Under the pieces are notes generated by a model. The model was not told the origin of the DNA and did not search any database. It was given only the letters and a program-made list of their open reading frames with translations. Source: Calliphora vicina (Eukaryota; Arthropoda; Insecta; Diptera; Calliphoridae). Taken from it: 64,000 nt of DNA. The number at the start of each line of letters is the position of its first letter. Position 1 is the first letter of the stretch. A program made the translations under genes and the position numbers. Shown piece after piece: positions 45,501-58,700 of the stretch. The stretch spans positions 162,856,726-162,920,725 of the forward strand of contig NC_088780.1 of the NCBI RefSeq assembly GCF_958450345.1, in the 5' to 3' direction.

Positions 45501-46606
45501 ACCAAATTTTGACCCCCTCTAACTCAAAGAGTCTTTGACGAATCTTGTTGAAAAATTGTGTTTAAATTACTATCCAATATGGTTTAATACACAGCTAGGA
45601 ACATTTCATAATTGAGAGCTTTTCTGAAAATGTTCAAGACAATTTTATTTACATATTTACTTTAACACAATTAGACAACTAATAATAGTAATAAAAAATA
45701 TATTTTATGAAATTATCTGTCAGTTGTTGTAAAAATTAAAACATATTCATGGTCTATAAATCAATAAGAATATAGTAACAATTAAAATTTTCCTTTAACT
45801 AATAGAAAGTTTGTCATTTAAAAAAAAGCAATAGAATAAAATGAAATATTACACAGGAAACGCCTATTTCTAATAAAATATAGACTTGCAACTTATTGCG
45901 CATTTAAACGAATTGAACTGAGTGTATGTACATTTTATTTGCGGATTAACATTTCACACTTTTATGTTAAAAAAATAATTCCAGCAGCATCTCAATTTAA
46001 TTCATTTTGATTTTCTGCAGTGATAACTATAACAACAAAACCACTATTTCTTATCAATAAATAAAAATAAAATAACGAATTACATATTAAAATAAATATA
46101 ACAACAAAAACATTCCCTGCTTAAAATATTAGTTTAATCATCACTCAGGCAATGTCTGGCCAATAAAATGACCTTAACATTTGAAAACAAACATTTTATC
46201 AACATTTTACATTAAACCCTAAAAAACAACCACAAGAGAAATAACAACAACAATAAAACAAATCAATCATTACAAAAAAAAAAATAAAAAATTATATAAA
46301 ACTTACTGAACAATAACAAAAAATGAATTAAATAGTTTATGGTACAAAGTGCATTACAAAAAACAACAACAACAATACAAATCATAAAGCAGCAGACATC
46401 AGCAGACGCACAGTTGCAGCATAACAACCGACAACAAAAACAATTGCTTCTTATCACTTCCTTTTTCAACATATATTCATTATTTTCTGGTTTCCTTTTT
46501 TCTCCCATTCTTGCTACCCTTATCGAACAAAGTTCATGTTTTAATATCCTTTATATTATTGTAAAAATAACCCGCCCCACCACTTCCTCTCCTCTACGTC
46601 AACGTC

Positions 46607-46719
46607 ATGATAACAACAGTGTTTAATTTCCTACAGGGAGCTTTAGAATTCTCCCTGTTGGGTTGTGTTGAAGCCGCCTCGTTAGCGTTTCTACTTTATT
46701 TTCTTTATGCTAAAACCAG
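46607..46719 (+). CDS. mino: candidate distal first coding exon of mino, with membrane segment
   Basis: ATG at 46607 opens MITTVFNFLQGALEF and a hydrophobic stretch (AASLAFLLYFLYAKTR) ending at a GTAAGA donor, leaving two bases (AG) that pair with the first base of the exon at 54573 to make Arg. An AG at 46635-46636 means the segment could instead start there as an internal exon, in the same frame. It is clearly less AT-rich than its flanks. Confidence 0.5.
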
Positions 46720-49700
46720 GTAAGATATTGAAAATTAATTATTACTAGGTATTTCTAAAATAGTTTTAAAAAGAAATTTAAGATTTTATGAATTGGATTA
46801 TGTTTTTGGTAAAATTAAAAATTTAATCGAAATTTGGCTTATTTTATTAGTTTAACAATGGGTATACAATATTTAATTTCGCTTTTAATATTAAAATTCA
46901 TGTAATTTATATTATTTGTCAAACCATAAACCAACGCGGTTTGTGTATAGTTTTTATGTCAAATCTCCAGTTTTCAGTTAAAATAAAAATACGAGGATTA
47001 GCATAAAAGTAATGGGAAATTCAAATGCTTTTTCACTATACTTATGATAACGGCTGACTTCATAAACGCATTTTGCAAAGCAACACTGCCATGTATAGTG
47101 TTCATAAACGCAATAGATTTTGTTTTGGCAATGTCGCAAGTTCATTATTGTATGGCAATGCTTGTCCATGCGCAGCATCTCTCAAATTTGGGAACTGTTT
47201 TTATTTATGATTCTTTACAAAACATTTATGCGTTCATGGATGTTACAAAGTATTGCTTTGCCTTGTAATTGCTTTGCAATTATATTCAATTAATAGGTTA
47301 CAATCCAAAAGAATTCTTAAGAACTTTTTTTTGTTTTTTCATTAGTTACTTACATATGGGCAATTCCACGAGAATCGCTACCACGAATGAAAAATCAAAA
47401 ACCCTTGAAACTTTTTTTAAGATGATTTGAATAGAAGAAAATAATAAAAGGTTACTATGTGAAAGTATTTAGATCATATTACAACATTTTATAGACAAAC
47501 ATATTAGTTTAAACTGATTATATTTAATTTTTTAATGTTTTAGGCTAAAATTGCGACGAAAACTAGGCTCCCAATTAGCTTGTAGTATGAAATGAATTTG
47601 ACTCTGATTGTTTTTTTTGCTATTGTCAAATTGTTAATTGAAACCAAATGTATATTTTCTATTAATTTTTTTAGTTTTTTTATACACGTATTTACAGAAT
47701 ATATATTGTTTTATTATAAGAGAAAAATCTGTCACGTACGGTATGTCACGTACGATATTAAATGTTATTATAAAATCATCCAAAGATTGTTTTTATTTAA
47801 ATATGACGGATTGTAAAGGAAAAATATTTCGTTTAGTGTAAGAAATTAAAAGAAAACTTAACGCCTCTCACGATTCGAATATTTTCGCATATTTCTACAT
47901 GTACCTCAAAATGAGTTCCGTTTTATGTCACGTACGATAACCCTTATTTCGCTCAATATTTTGGACAACAATATTTCAAAAAGAAATTTTTATTATTTTA
48001 AAATATAGTAAGTACCCTCCGAATGGAACATGGAATTTCAAATTTGTAAATTTTTTTCAAATCTGTTTTTTTTTTAATTTTTTAGTAAAAAAAATTTTGT
48101 TTAAAAACTATTTTTCCAGATTTTGACCCATTGTAGGTCCAAATTACTATAGCCTTATATACATCGTTGTAATGGGCTTTGAAATATCTATCATTAGATA
48201 TCCATATTGTCTATATTTATGACTTAGTAATCCATATATAGATAAATAAATAGGCCAAAAAGCGAAGTTGTCCAGTAACCGAGCCGGAAGAATTCCCGAT
48301 ATATTGAGGTATCAATCATGTTTGTAAATTATTTGGGGGCTAGGAAAGTTGATTTCAACATGGCTATCCAGAATATATGTATATACTTTGTGGGGTCGCA
48401 AATGAAAAATGTAGAAAATATACCTTTGCCACTCATGGTGAAGGGAATCTAATTAATTTAATTCTGAAAAAAACTAAAAAGTATGAACAAAACAATGGCC
48501 GTTTTACTGAATCTGTATTTTGTTGGATATCCCTATGATGAAATAATATTTTATTTACATAATTTGTTTGAGATTTGAATTAATAAAAATTTAATCATTC
48601 AAAGAATTTTGGAAATGGATTTACATATGTAACGAATGGCTGACATTTTTTAATTTCGAATTAAGATTTTAGTGAATTAAGCGTTCGGAATTGCCAAATA
48701 TCAGCTATTCATTCAATAAATCCACACACAAAATCTAATTATTTGGCTTCATTCAAATACAATTCATTCATCGTTAAATTAATTCATATTAGAATTCATT
48801 TAACTTTTGTTAATTAAAATCTAATACATACAAATTGAATTAATCTTTTTTTTTCTTTATTCAATTTGTTTTAAATCATTTACAAATTGAATTACAAAAA
48901 ATTAACGTAAGCCTATTGTAATAGATTTAACCCAGATATGCCGACTGTAGTACATGTAGTTCTTGTTTACAGGATACGTCACGTTTACCATTTTTTTTGT
49001 TCACATACTTAGTACTCACCAATACCTCATGGGAGATTTTGTGATCGCATTATATTTTGCTACTATTTTTGAGTTATCGAATTTTTAATTTGTGATATTT
49101 TCATAATGCCCATAATTAGTCATTATGGACATATCTCGTTTGTACGGAAAGTAAAAATTTTGTACATTTACAAGTGAATAAATACTATATTTTTTTAGAA
49201 TTTATATTTATGAAGAGTAGCTTGATTGTTATATGCATGAATGTTTCATTATTGCGTTTTAGTTTTGTTGTTGTGACCCCAATGTCCTATATATAGGACA
49301 TTGGGGTCACATTAAAAAAACACTTTTTTCAATAAATTTTTAAAAAAAAGTTTTTTATTTCTCATTTGCTTCCAAAATAATATAAAAGTACTTTTAAAAT
49401 GATCAAGATCAAGCCTTCGGCATATCTGGGTTAAATTGAAGAACATTTTATTCATTAAATTTTTTCGAAATTAATTCGAAGCTCTGCTTGAAAAGTTTTC
49501 TTTTGCTGGTTTAAATGACTTATTTATTTGTGTTCTTTTCTGAAAAAATGTAGTTGGATAAGCGTATAACGTGTTATTTTCAAATAATTTTGCCCCAAAA
49601 CCAAAAATATGCTACTTGTTTCACCCTAAATTTTGTCAAATGATTAGAAAGGCAACACTTTCTAACCAGCTGTTCTTGTTTGTTAGTTAGTTTGTGTTAA

Positions 49701-52700
49701 TGAAATAGTTTTTGTATTTTTTGATTAAAAGCAATGATTTTTGTTCTTTTGTGATCGTTAAAAATGTAACATATCAAAATATGTTGGCAACAATTTGTGT
49801 CAGAAAAGAAAAGCTTTTGCATATTTTACAGAAAAAAAATTTGTTTGCTGAAACGTACATATTTCGCACGTATACTATAATTTCTTTAAAAATTTTACCC
49901 ACAACCAGACATCGAAAAGTTGGTTCTTACGAATATTAAAGAAGATCTAACTATGTCCGTTCGTTATGTCTGTCTTGAAAGCAAATAATATTTTTTGTCA
50001 TAACCATGATACAATCATTTTAGAAGGTAGAATCATTACAGAGAGTTTTCAATATTTACCCCTGCAACGTCAAACTGTGATTTTAATTGTTCACTTTTTT
50101 TAAGTTTTCGCGATATTTAATAGATTTAATACGTTTGTTTTGAAACGGTCACAAATTTATTTGACGAAATATAATAATACCCTTCACTTTCGTGAGAATT
50201 ACATTCTGTTTGTAATTTCCACAATATAATTTTCCGACCCTATTGAGTATATATGTATATTCTGGATCCTTATAGATAGCGGTGTCGATTAAGCCATGTC
50301 CGTCTGTCTGTCTGTGTGTTGAAATCAACTTTCCGAATCCCCCAACTAACTTACATACCCGATTCATACATCAATAACTCCGGAATTCTTCCGGTTCGGT
50401 TACTATTTAAAATCGAGAAAATCGGTTCACAATTGGCTGAGATATAAGGAAAAAACCAGGACAACCTCGATTTTTGATCTATATCTGGATTACTAAGTCA
50501 TTAATATACACAATATGGATGTCTAATGATAGATATTTCAAAGATCTTTGCATCTGCGTATATAAGACCATAGTAAGTTGACCTACAATGGGTCAAAATC
50601 GGAAGAAAAATTTTTAAACCCGAATTTTTTTTCATCAAAAGTTTTTTTCGCTAAATATTAAAAAAAAATTTAAATTTAAAAAAAAATTTTAATTTTACAA
50701 AAAAAAATTATAAAACAATTCGAAAAAAACTACTTTGGAAAAAAAATAATTTTTTTTACCTAAAAATATTTAAAATTTTTGTTTTGAAGTATAATTTGGT
50801 GAAGGGTATATAAGAATATACAGTGAGCCTCAAAAGTGAGTAAACAGCAGCGAATTTTTTGATTTTTTAAGATCATGAAAATCATTATAGTCCGACTTAA
50901 ATCTATATTTTTCACAACCAAAGATATTATTCAAGCCAATCTCTATCAAACCGAAACTTTAAAATTTTAATCATGGATAAATTTTAGAATTTTCATTATC
51001 TTAAAAAATATCCAATAATTTTTGGTGTATACTCACTTTTGCGGCTCACTGTAGCTCTCTTACTTGTTTTTCTTTAACAATTTCCCAAAAAAAATTACAA
51101 AATGTTTTTTTTTCAACAAAATACATATTAATTTTCTTTTGTTTGACGTTACAAGAATTGTATAATTGAGAATGTATTTTCTACTGAGTCTACCTTATTT
51201 TGTTATGTCATGGTCATACATTTTTTTTTTACAAAATTTTATTTTGGAAAGTGTTAAACACGTTCATTGAAACAAAACAATTTATTACAATAAAATTAAT
51301 TTAAACTTTTATTTTTGATCTTTCATATTTGTGCATATTTTCCTGATTTTTTGAGCTTTTTTGCTTGTAATTTTGCATATTTAAACTTAACTTGGTGATA
51401 ACAAGTTAAAAAATAGATTAATAGATGTATTTAACTTGAAGCAACTAATGCGCAACTTTATTAATTGAAACTAAACAAATTTTGAATCAACATATTTCAA
51501 TATATTTTTTCACAATTTTGCATACATTGACGTAAATAACTCTAATATGTACTTGAATATTTTTGTTTCAATTTATTATTTTTTTTGATTTTATTTGATT
51601 CAAATAATTATTTAAAAATCATTCTTAACTGCTGCCATAAAATTGAATATTTATTGTAATATATTTATGTATTTACTTTCAAAATGTAACAAAAGCCTGT
51701 TCATTTCATTGTTTAACTATGACGAATTTGAGCTTTTATTATTATTTTTTTGTTAGTTAATTTATTAAGCATTTTATTATGCACAATATAATACTTATAA
51801 TTTGTTTTATTTTTGTATTTGTACTTGTATATAGTCCAGTTGTAAATCAAGTCCATTGCCCCTGTTTTTTTTATAGTGTTACAATAAAAAAATAAATTTT
51901 ATTCTTGAAAAAAGCCACGAGCTATTTATAGAAGCAAATACTAGGCAAACATTTGGTTACTTTTTTAAAATTTGTATAATTTATGTATAATTTAAAGGTG
52001 TACCTATTAATTGACCTCTTTTTAATTGGAAAATAATTAAAATTAAGTAAATATTTACAAAAATATATACATATGCAAGAGAAAAAAAACTAATTAATTA
52101 AAAGTGAGGATTCATATGTTGGAAAACATCAAAAATTCAAGTACTTGAAAATTTTGTTGGAATTAAACTTGAAAAATATTTGAAGAAATTAAATATTTTT
52201 TAAACAAAAAACATATGGCTTGAATTTATGTTTCCTTTTTACTGGAGAATGCTGTTGAAATAAACTGTAATTATAGTCAATTACTTGACAATAATTCAAG
52301 GCTTGAATTACACTTGCTTTCAACTTGAATTCCAGTAAAAATTCTTTTGAACTGCCATCAAGTCTTTGATTTTCCGGCAATAAAACTAAACAGTGCAATT
52401 AATATTTAAAATAAAGTTTTACCATATCTCAAAAAGTAATTATAATTTCTTTTTTTAAATTTTACTTTGACTTTAGTTTCAGATTTGTTAACATTTCCCT
52501 CGAAGGTCGAAATGCATTCTGACTTTTAGTTTTTGTTCTGTCAGCTGTTTTGTGAGTGATGTCATAAATTTTAGCACGTGAAATTTTGTGTGTGTTTTTT
52601 TTTTTTAAATCAAAGTTTTACTAACTTTTAGTAGCCCGATCTGTTCGAAATATTTTTTTTATTTCTTTTGCATTAGTTTTTCAATAAAAATCGTATCATA

Positions 52701-55700
52701 ATTATTGTTTTTTACACCTAAACCGGCAATAATACCCTGAGGTACTCTTCACCTTTTTGCACCTGGTTCCTAAGCTTAATTTGCAAATTAGTTTCTGATG
52801 GCTGTTCTGAGTTTATTGGATCATAATTACTCTAAAAAAAAATTATTCGACAACTTTTTTTTAGCTTTTTAAAGTTTGAGGGTTAGAGGGTTAAAGTACA
52901 TTATTTCACAAATATTCGTGCTTAATAAAAAATGTTTTAATAATTTTTTTATTATATTAAACAATTTGAAATAATAATCTTTCTAATAATGTTGCTAAGT
53001 GTTGATTTATTTACATGTGAACGTAGAAATTATTAATCTGATTTTAATAAACATTTTATTGTTTTATTAGCTTTTAACGGTTTAATAATAATACAATTTT
53101 ATTTCACAATTCATACACCATTTAAAAGAGTAAAAGTATTATATCATATACAGGTTGATAATACAATGGAAACTTTTTCAAATATTCAATTAATCCAACA
53201 AAAAAAAATTACAAAGTCCTTAGTATTATTTTAGTATTTTATTAAAATGTACTTTTACAGATAATGAATTTATTTTAGAAAATGGTAGTATATTAGAAAA
53301 GTTTCCGTTTGTTTCATCACATTAGGCCAAATATTAGTTTCGACTTAGCCTGGAAAACCAGGTTTCATTCAGGCTCTAGTTTTAACTGTCATTAGAAGAT
53401 TTGTTTATGTTTTAGCAACTAGACAGATTAGCGTAGTTAATAGAAACTGACAGTTAAAATAATGATTAATGATATCATATTTTGAAATGGTGTAGTCATA
53501 TACATATTATTTATAATTAATTAATTCAAATCATTATATTTATCGATACTTTATAATCGGCTGTTCAAATTAACTTAATCGTAGTACATATAATAAAAAG
53601 GAATTAAACAAAAACACAATGCAAGTACAAAATATAATTTAGTCACTTTTAAATTAAAGTACAAAGTTTACTAAGATTAAAATAAATCTACACAAGTGGT
53701 TAAATTTTCAAGAAAATAAAAAATCTAAAAAAAGTACTTCAACAAAAACAATGCAATTTTTAATAGGAATTGTTTGCGATTTATGTATGAGTCAAGAAAA
53801 TATTGATTTGAAAATTCAAAACAACCCTTATCTTCAAGATAGCATGATAGAATGATTGCAAATGATTGGTTTCTTTATGCATGTCTTAAAACAGGTGTTG
53901 AAATTTCAAAGAAACACCACTATCTCCATTATCAAAGAGCATGCAAATCGGCCTTTTAAAGGTCATAGCGTGTGTATTCCAAAAATTGCCAAACAAATAG
54001 AACAGAAAGAACAAAACAAAATTATTCAAAACGCACCACCACTCAGCTTAGACGGTAGTCAAGTAGGGGCTAATGACATTTCACCCATTCAAATGTTATC
54101 GCACTAATAATTTAGATTAAAATTACGATTAGTGAACATTTTTGTTGAAATTTATTATCATTAGAAGTTTGTTTTTGTATATAAAGGGGCTTTAGTAATT
54201 GAGTGTTTTAAAAATTAAATTTAAATTATCTTTTTCCGATTAAATTTATTATATGCAGTAGTTATTCCAACATGGCCTAATTAGTATATTGAATCATAAA
54301 ATTTTATTTAAATATTTTTATTTGTTTATTTGTTTATATCAAACGATTTATTGTATGTATTACTTTGTTGATTTTAAATCCATGAAATCAATATTAAAGT
54401 TCAAAAAACTTGTACTTAAAAAACGATTATATGGAGATTAGAGATTATTATTTGGCATTTGATAATAAACTTTTAATACATTTTATTCTTGCTTTTTATT
54501 TGCAAAAACCTTTTCTTTTATATTTACTGCTTATATTAATAGTTTTTGTTTTTAATATTTTTATCGTTTTAGAGCACCCGCCATAATTGCTGGTATTTTT
54601 CCTAATCTCAATTTGAACCTCAACTATTATAGGTCATCGTTGGTGAATGATTTTCTTATAACAATAAGAAGTGGTTCGAAAACTGTAAGTATATTTTTCT
54701 TTATAAAACATTTTATTTTAATTTCAGTTTTTTTTTACTTTAATACTTCATGCATATATGACAATTAGATAGATAACTGAGAGCCAAAAACCTAAGTATG
54801 TTGTCAAAAATGTATTACAGTATTAAAGGCAGTCCAATAACCGAACGCGGTAAACAAACTTTCCTCCGATAGATTAAGTCTAAAGTGCAGTACAAAATAA
54901 ACGTTTAAAGTGAATACACTCTAGGTTACTTAGAGACACTAAAGTGGCAATTGACTTTACGCTAGGTTACATGGTGTGTCAGTATACTTAAATAAAATAA
55001 ACTGTATGAGAATTATAGCAGTAAAATTTATTTAAAAGTAGATTACTTGAGATACTTTAGGGACAATTGACTTCACGCTAGACTACATGGGATGTAAAAA
55101 GTAGCCAATTGACGTCTCTCTGCACTACAAAGAGCTCTTATGTACGTGTCAAATGTTCCAAAATATATAAATTGGAGTCAGTCAAGTGATCAGACATTAG
55201 TGACAATTACTGTCTATAAGGGATACATTGACTACTTGCTTAACTGCTGGCTACAGTTAATGTCATACTCATAAATTAAATTGTTTTCATATAGTTTTTT
55301 TTTTACTAACACATTCTCACCATTTCAGTTTTTGACAACTGAGTTAGGTCTTTATATATATTTATCTATGGTTATTTTGAAATAATTTTTGAATAATTTT
55401 TATACAAAAATGTTCCTTTGGTTCCTTAAACTCAAATTTTATCAATAATAACTAAATATTATTGATAAAATTGAGTTTACGAATTTATTTTCAACCCTAC
55501 TCAATACAGTTTTGTACTTTTAGGTTGAGGCAGGCATATGGCATATATGTATGTATGTCGGCTGATAATTGTTAAATGGAGCTATTTTATATAAAATTGT
55601 TCGCATTAATTTTTGATTTATTTAAATAGTAATATCACTAAACCAAATAATGAACTTTAAACACACGTTTGTTCTTTTACATATTTTAATTAAATTGTTT

Positions 55701-58700
55701 CTTTTAATTTATATGTGTTGTGTGATTTAATGCTTTAAAAAATTTAAAAAGGCACTGCTAGTCTAAAGTCGTAATATAATAAATAAAAACATATAAATGT
55801 ATTTTGATTATGACTAGACGTTTCTTTAATCAGTTCAATATTTTATGGAATTAAAAATAGTTTTCTGTAAACAATCAGCTTTTCGGTTAAATTAGGTTTA
55901 AAAATATTTTTTTATATTTATTTTATATCAAAATATTATTTTAACAACACCATTTCCAATTGTATTTCAGAAATTTCAAATTGAATTCATTATAAAATTC
56001 TGTAATATGTATGTATATGAAAACTTCTGAAATATATGTAATTGGAATATTCTGAAATACAATTAGAAAATTCTAAGATGATTTTTCAAAATCATTAGCT
56101 ATGACCTCTTGCCATATTTCTGGCAACATATGGATTCCGAACCAAAAGAACTGCTCATCTTTTAAGGATAAGAACGAATCAAACCAATTTCATATAATCT
56201 GTTCTGAAGTGATTAAATAAAAAATTTAAATATTTTTAGGTTAACAAAATTTCAAAATTTATTTGTGAACAAAAATGTTTTAGACCTTGAAAAATGAAGC
56301 TCCATCCGACTATTATTTGTTTCGATCGATGCAGAAAGCACTCTCTGGGTGCTTTCTGCATCGATCAATGCTCGCTTCATTTTTCAAGGTCTAAAACATT
56401 TTTGTTCACAAATAAATTTTGAAATTTTGTTAACCTAAAAATATTTAAATTTTTTATTTAATTTGGTGAAGGGTATATAATTTTCGGCACAGCTAATAGC
56501 TCTCTTACTTGTTAAATCTTAACTAGATTTCCTATTGGGTTTCTTTGTTATTGTTACCACTTGTCACAAAAAAAGACGCGTCATCTTTACATATGGCATC
56601 ACTAAGTATTTTGTCTTTATTGTTTATTTTTGTTTTGATTTTGCATTTTGCGGTAAATTTTGCACGTTTTCTTTATCGCTGCATTTAGCTTCTCTGGCAT
56701 ATTAAAATTAGTTTTCGGAGAGCAAGCAAACAAACATCGTAATGGAAATGTGAACCTTTTGCTGGAAATTTAATAAAATAATAATTAATAAATTAAATTT
56801 TGAGTAGCTGCAACATAAAGCCAAGCATATTAATAGTGTGAAAAAAGGAAGAAGTGCATAAATAAAATACAACTAGTAAAAAGAATATGCTTGAGCAAGT
56901 TATACGTACCCGTGGATGGTTTGAGGTGTGTGTCGTTTCTTTTTTTTTCATTTATAGAAAGAATTTTTCGCAATATACATATAAAAGAATATATACATAT
57001 ATATGTACGCACATATATAAACAGATAAATAATTGTGTCTTCTTATGGCATAACTAAGTGCTAGTCGAGTCTTTTAATATGTAGATGATATGCACATACA
57101 CATGTTACATCATAAACTAATGCGGTTATTAATTGTTATTTATTTTAGGAACCGAAACGGGAAAATGCATTGGCACATGGTATTGGTACACAAAATATGC
57201 TGGAATTGACACCACATTCCGGCCCGAAACCATACAATTCCATCTTTGATTGGGGTGTCTATTTCCCATATGTGGCTCAAGCTAAGCGCAGTAAAAAATT
57301 TCAATATCCACAGGTGTGTGGCATAATTAACAATCCTTTTAATAATTTAACTTATTTCAAATGATATTTGTATATTTCTAAAGGTGTCGTCGTTAGTACA
57401 AAAAGATCCAATACTACAAAGAGCAATTAAGCAGGCAGCTGAACAAATATTGCGCGAACAACAGTTACTCAAAGAGTGCTCGGAAAATGAAGATCTCAAT
57501 GACAATAAAAAATCTAGTGCTGCTGGCACAAAGACGACTGAACGCGATGACAGCCAAGACTACCAACATATCATAAATCGTCAGGAACGAAGAGCCATAA
57601 CAATACTAAAGGATATGCGTTCAACTCTCAATAACTTTTTGTTGGCTTTTACGTCTTGGTTGTTGTACAAACTCTTGCCCTGTTTTCTTTCCGGTGTGGT
57701 GACACACACCCAACAAATTGAAATGTTGAAAGCTGCCTCTGAGAAAGCTCCAGGCATACCGTTAATATTCTTGCCATTGCATCGCAGTCATTTGGATTAT
57801 ATAATGGTAACGTTTATTTTAACCAACAACGATATACGCAGTCCTCTGGTGGCCGCTGGCAATAACTTACAAATACCGATCTTTGGTGAATTATTACGAG
57901 GCCTGGGAGCCTTCTTCATCAAACGCAAAATTGATCCTGTGGTAGGCAAAAAGGATATACTGTATCGTGCTATATTACATCTTTATTTGCAACATGCTTT
58001 AAAATTGGGCCACAATGTGGAGTTCTTTATTGAGGGCGGTCGTACGCGTACGGGTAAACCTTGCATGCCCAAAGGTGGCATATTGTCGGTAATCGTAAAT
58101 GCATTTATGGATCGTAGTATTCCGGATGCATTATTGGTGCCGGTATCTGTGAACTATGAGAAAATTGTCGATGGTAATTTTGTGCGCGAACAAAAAGGCG
58201 AAAAGAAGGTGCCAGAATCGTTTGGAAATGCCATAGCGGGCATATGGAAGGTAAATTGAATTCAACTACTTATTTATGATAAAAAGATTTATGTATTAAA
58301 AATAACGATCGTGAATAGATTTATAAAGTGATAAATTTTATACAATTACATACATATTTTAGAAGTTTCAAATTGAATTTCAAAAATGTTTCAGAATTGT
58401 CTAATTGTATCTCAGGATATTCCAATTATATCAGAACTTTGTATTTCTATTAGAAATTTCTGAAATTCAATTGGAAATGTAGATCGATCTTATAAAACAA
58501 AGTTTACCCAAAAAATCTTAAATATTTTTCTACTAAACTCTTATAGGCCCTCAACTCCAAATACGGTTTAATGCGTATCGATTTCAATGAACCATACTCC
58601 ATCAAAGAGTTAGTACAATCGTACAATAAAATTGCCAAAGAAGACGGCACATTAAAGATCTATAAACCATCGGCACGCACCCTACAACATAACCAATCTA

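Larger units (their letters stand above)
34940..46606. other. repeat-rich intergenic region between RpL4 and the distal mino exon
   Basis: About 11.7 kb with no supported host gene. It contains two adjacent GGGTCGATTATGGATGGCAA MITEs, a 262-bp hAT MITE, a hAT transposase fragment, a 134-bp MITE, family F fragments (40581-40630, 40873-40925), a foldback element, and a Tc1 remnant with an inverted duplication. The region 42600-46600 is AT-rich with A-tracts and CAA-rich runs and may hold 5' UTR or promoter of the distal mino transcript. Confidence 0.6.
50041..51173. mobile_element. TIR element, GTTTTCAATATTTACCCC family, copy 2, split by insertions
   Basis: Left part GAGAGTTTTCAATATTTACC with CAACGTCAAA (50041-50150) and right part TTTGACGTTACAAGAATTGT, ATAATTGAGAATG (about 51131-51173) match the two ends of the intact copy at 15441-15682. 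The interruption is the family F element at 50157-51076. Confidence 0.75.
46720..54572. other. mino: long intron of the distal mino transcript
   Basis: 7.9 kb. It contains a family F copy (48060-48445), a piggyBac-like MITE (48931-49430), a nested insertion complex (50041-51173) and an isolated ORF (53856-54107). TGTCACGTACGATA-like motifs recur at 47730-47755 and 47928-47940. No host exon other than those listed was found. Confidence 0.6.
54685..56886. other. mino: intron and proximal promoter region of mino
   Basis: Contains a decayed MITE (about 55298-55372, AGAGCRGAAACT family), a hairpin at 55428-55478, a mariner fragment (56085-56165), a foldback derived from mariner (56215-56459) and a terminal piece of family F (56460-56515). 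The last ~350 bp is the presumed promoter and 5' UTR of the short transcript. Confidence 0.55.

Noticed and set aside
47040..47280. Segment with CATAAACGCA and inverted TGCGTTCATGG motifs suggesting a MITE
   Set aside because: Inverted ends could not be extended or paired with a second copy; left unannotated.
52189..52398. Minus-strand ORF of 69 codons with fairly balanced composition
   Set aside because: No start context, splice partner or recognisable motif; it sits in AT-rich intron sequence and could be chance.
53345..53462. TTTTAACTGTCA / TGACAGTTAAAA inverted repeat ~70 bp apart
   Set aside because: Arms are only 12 bp and AT-rich, with no flanking duplication or second copy.
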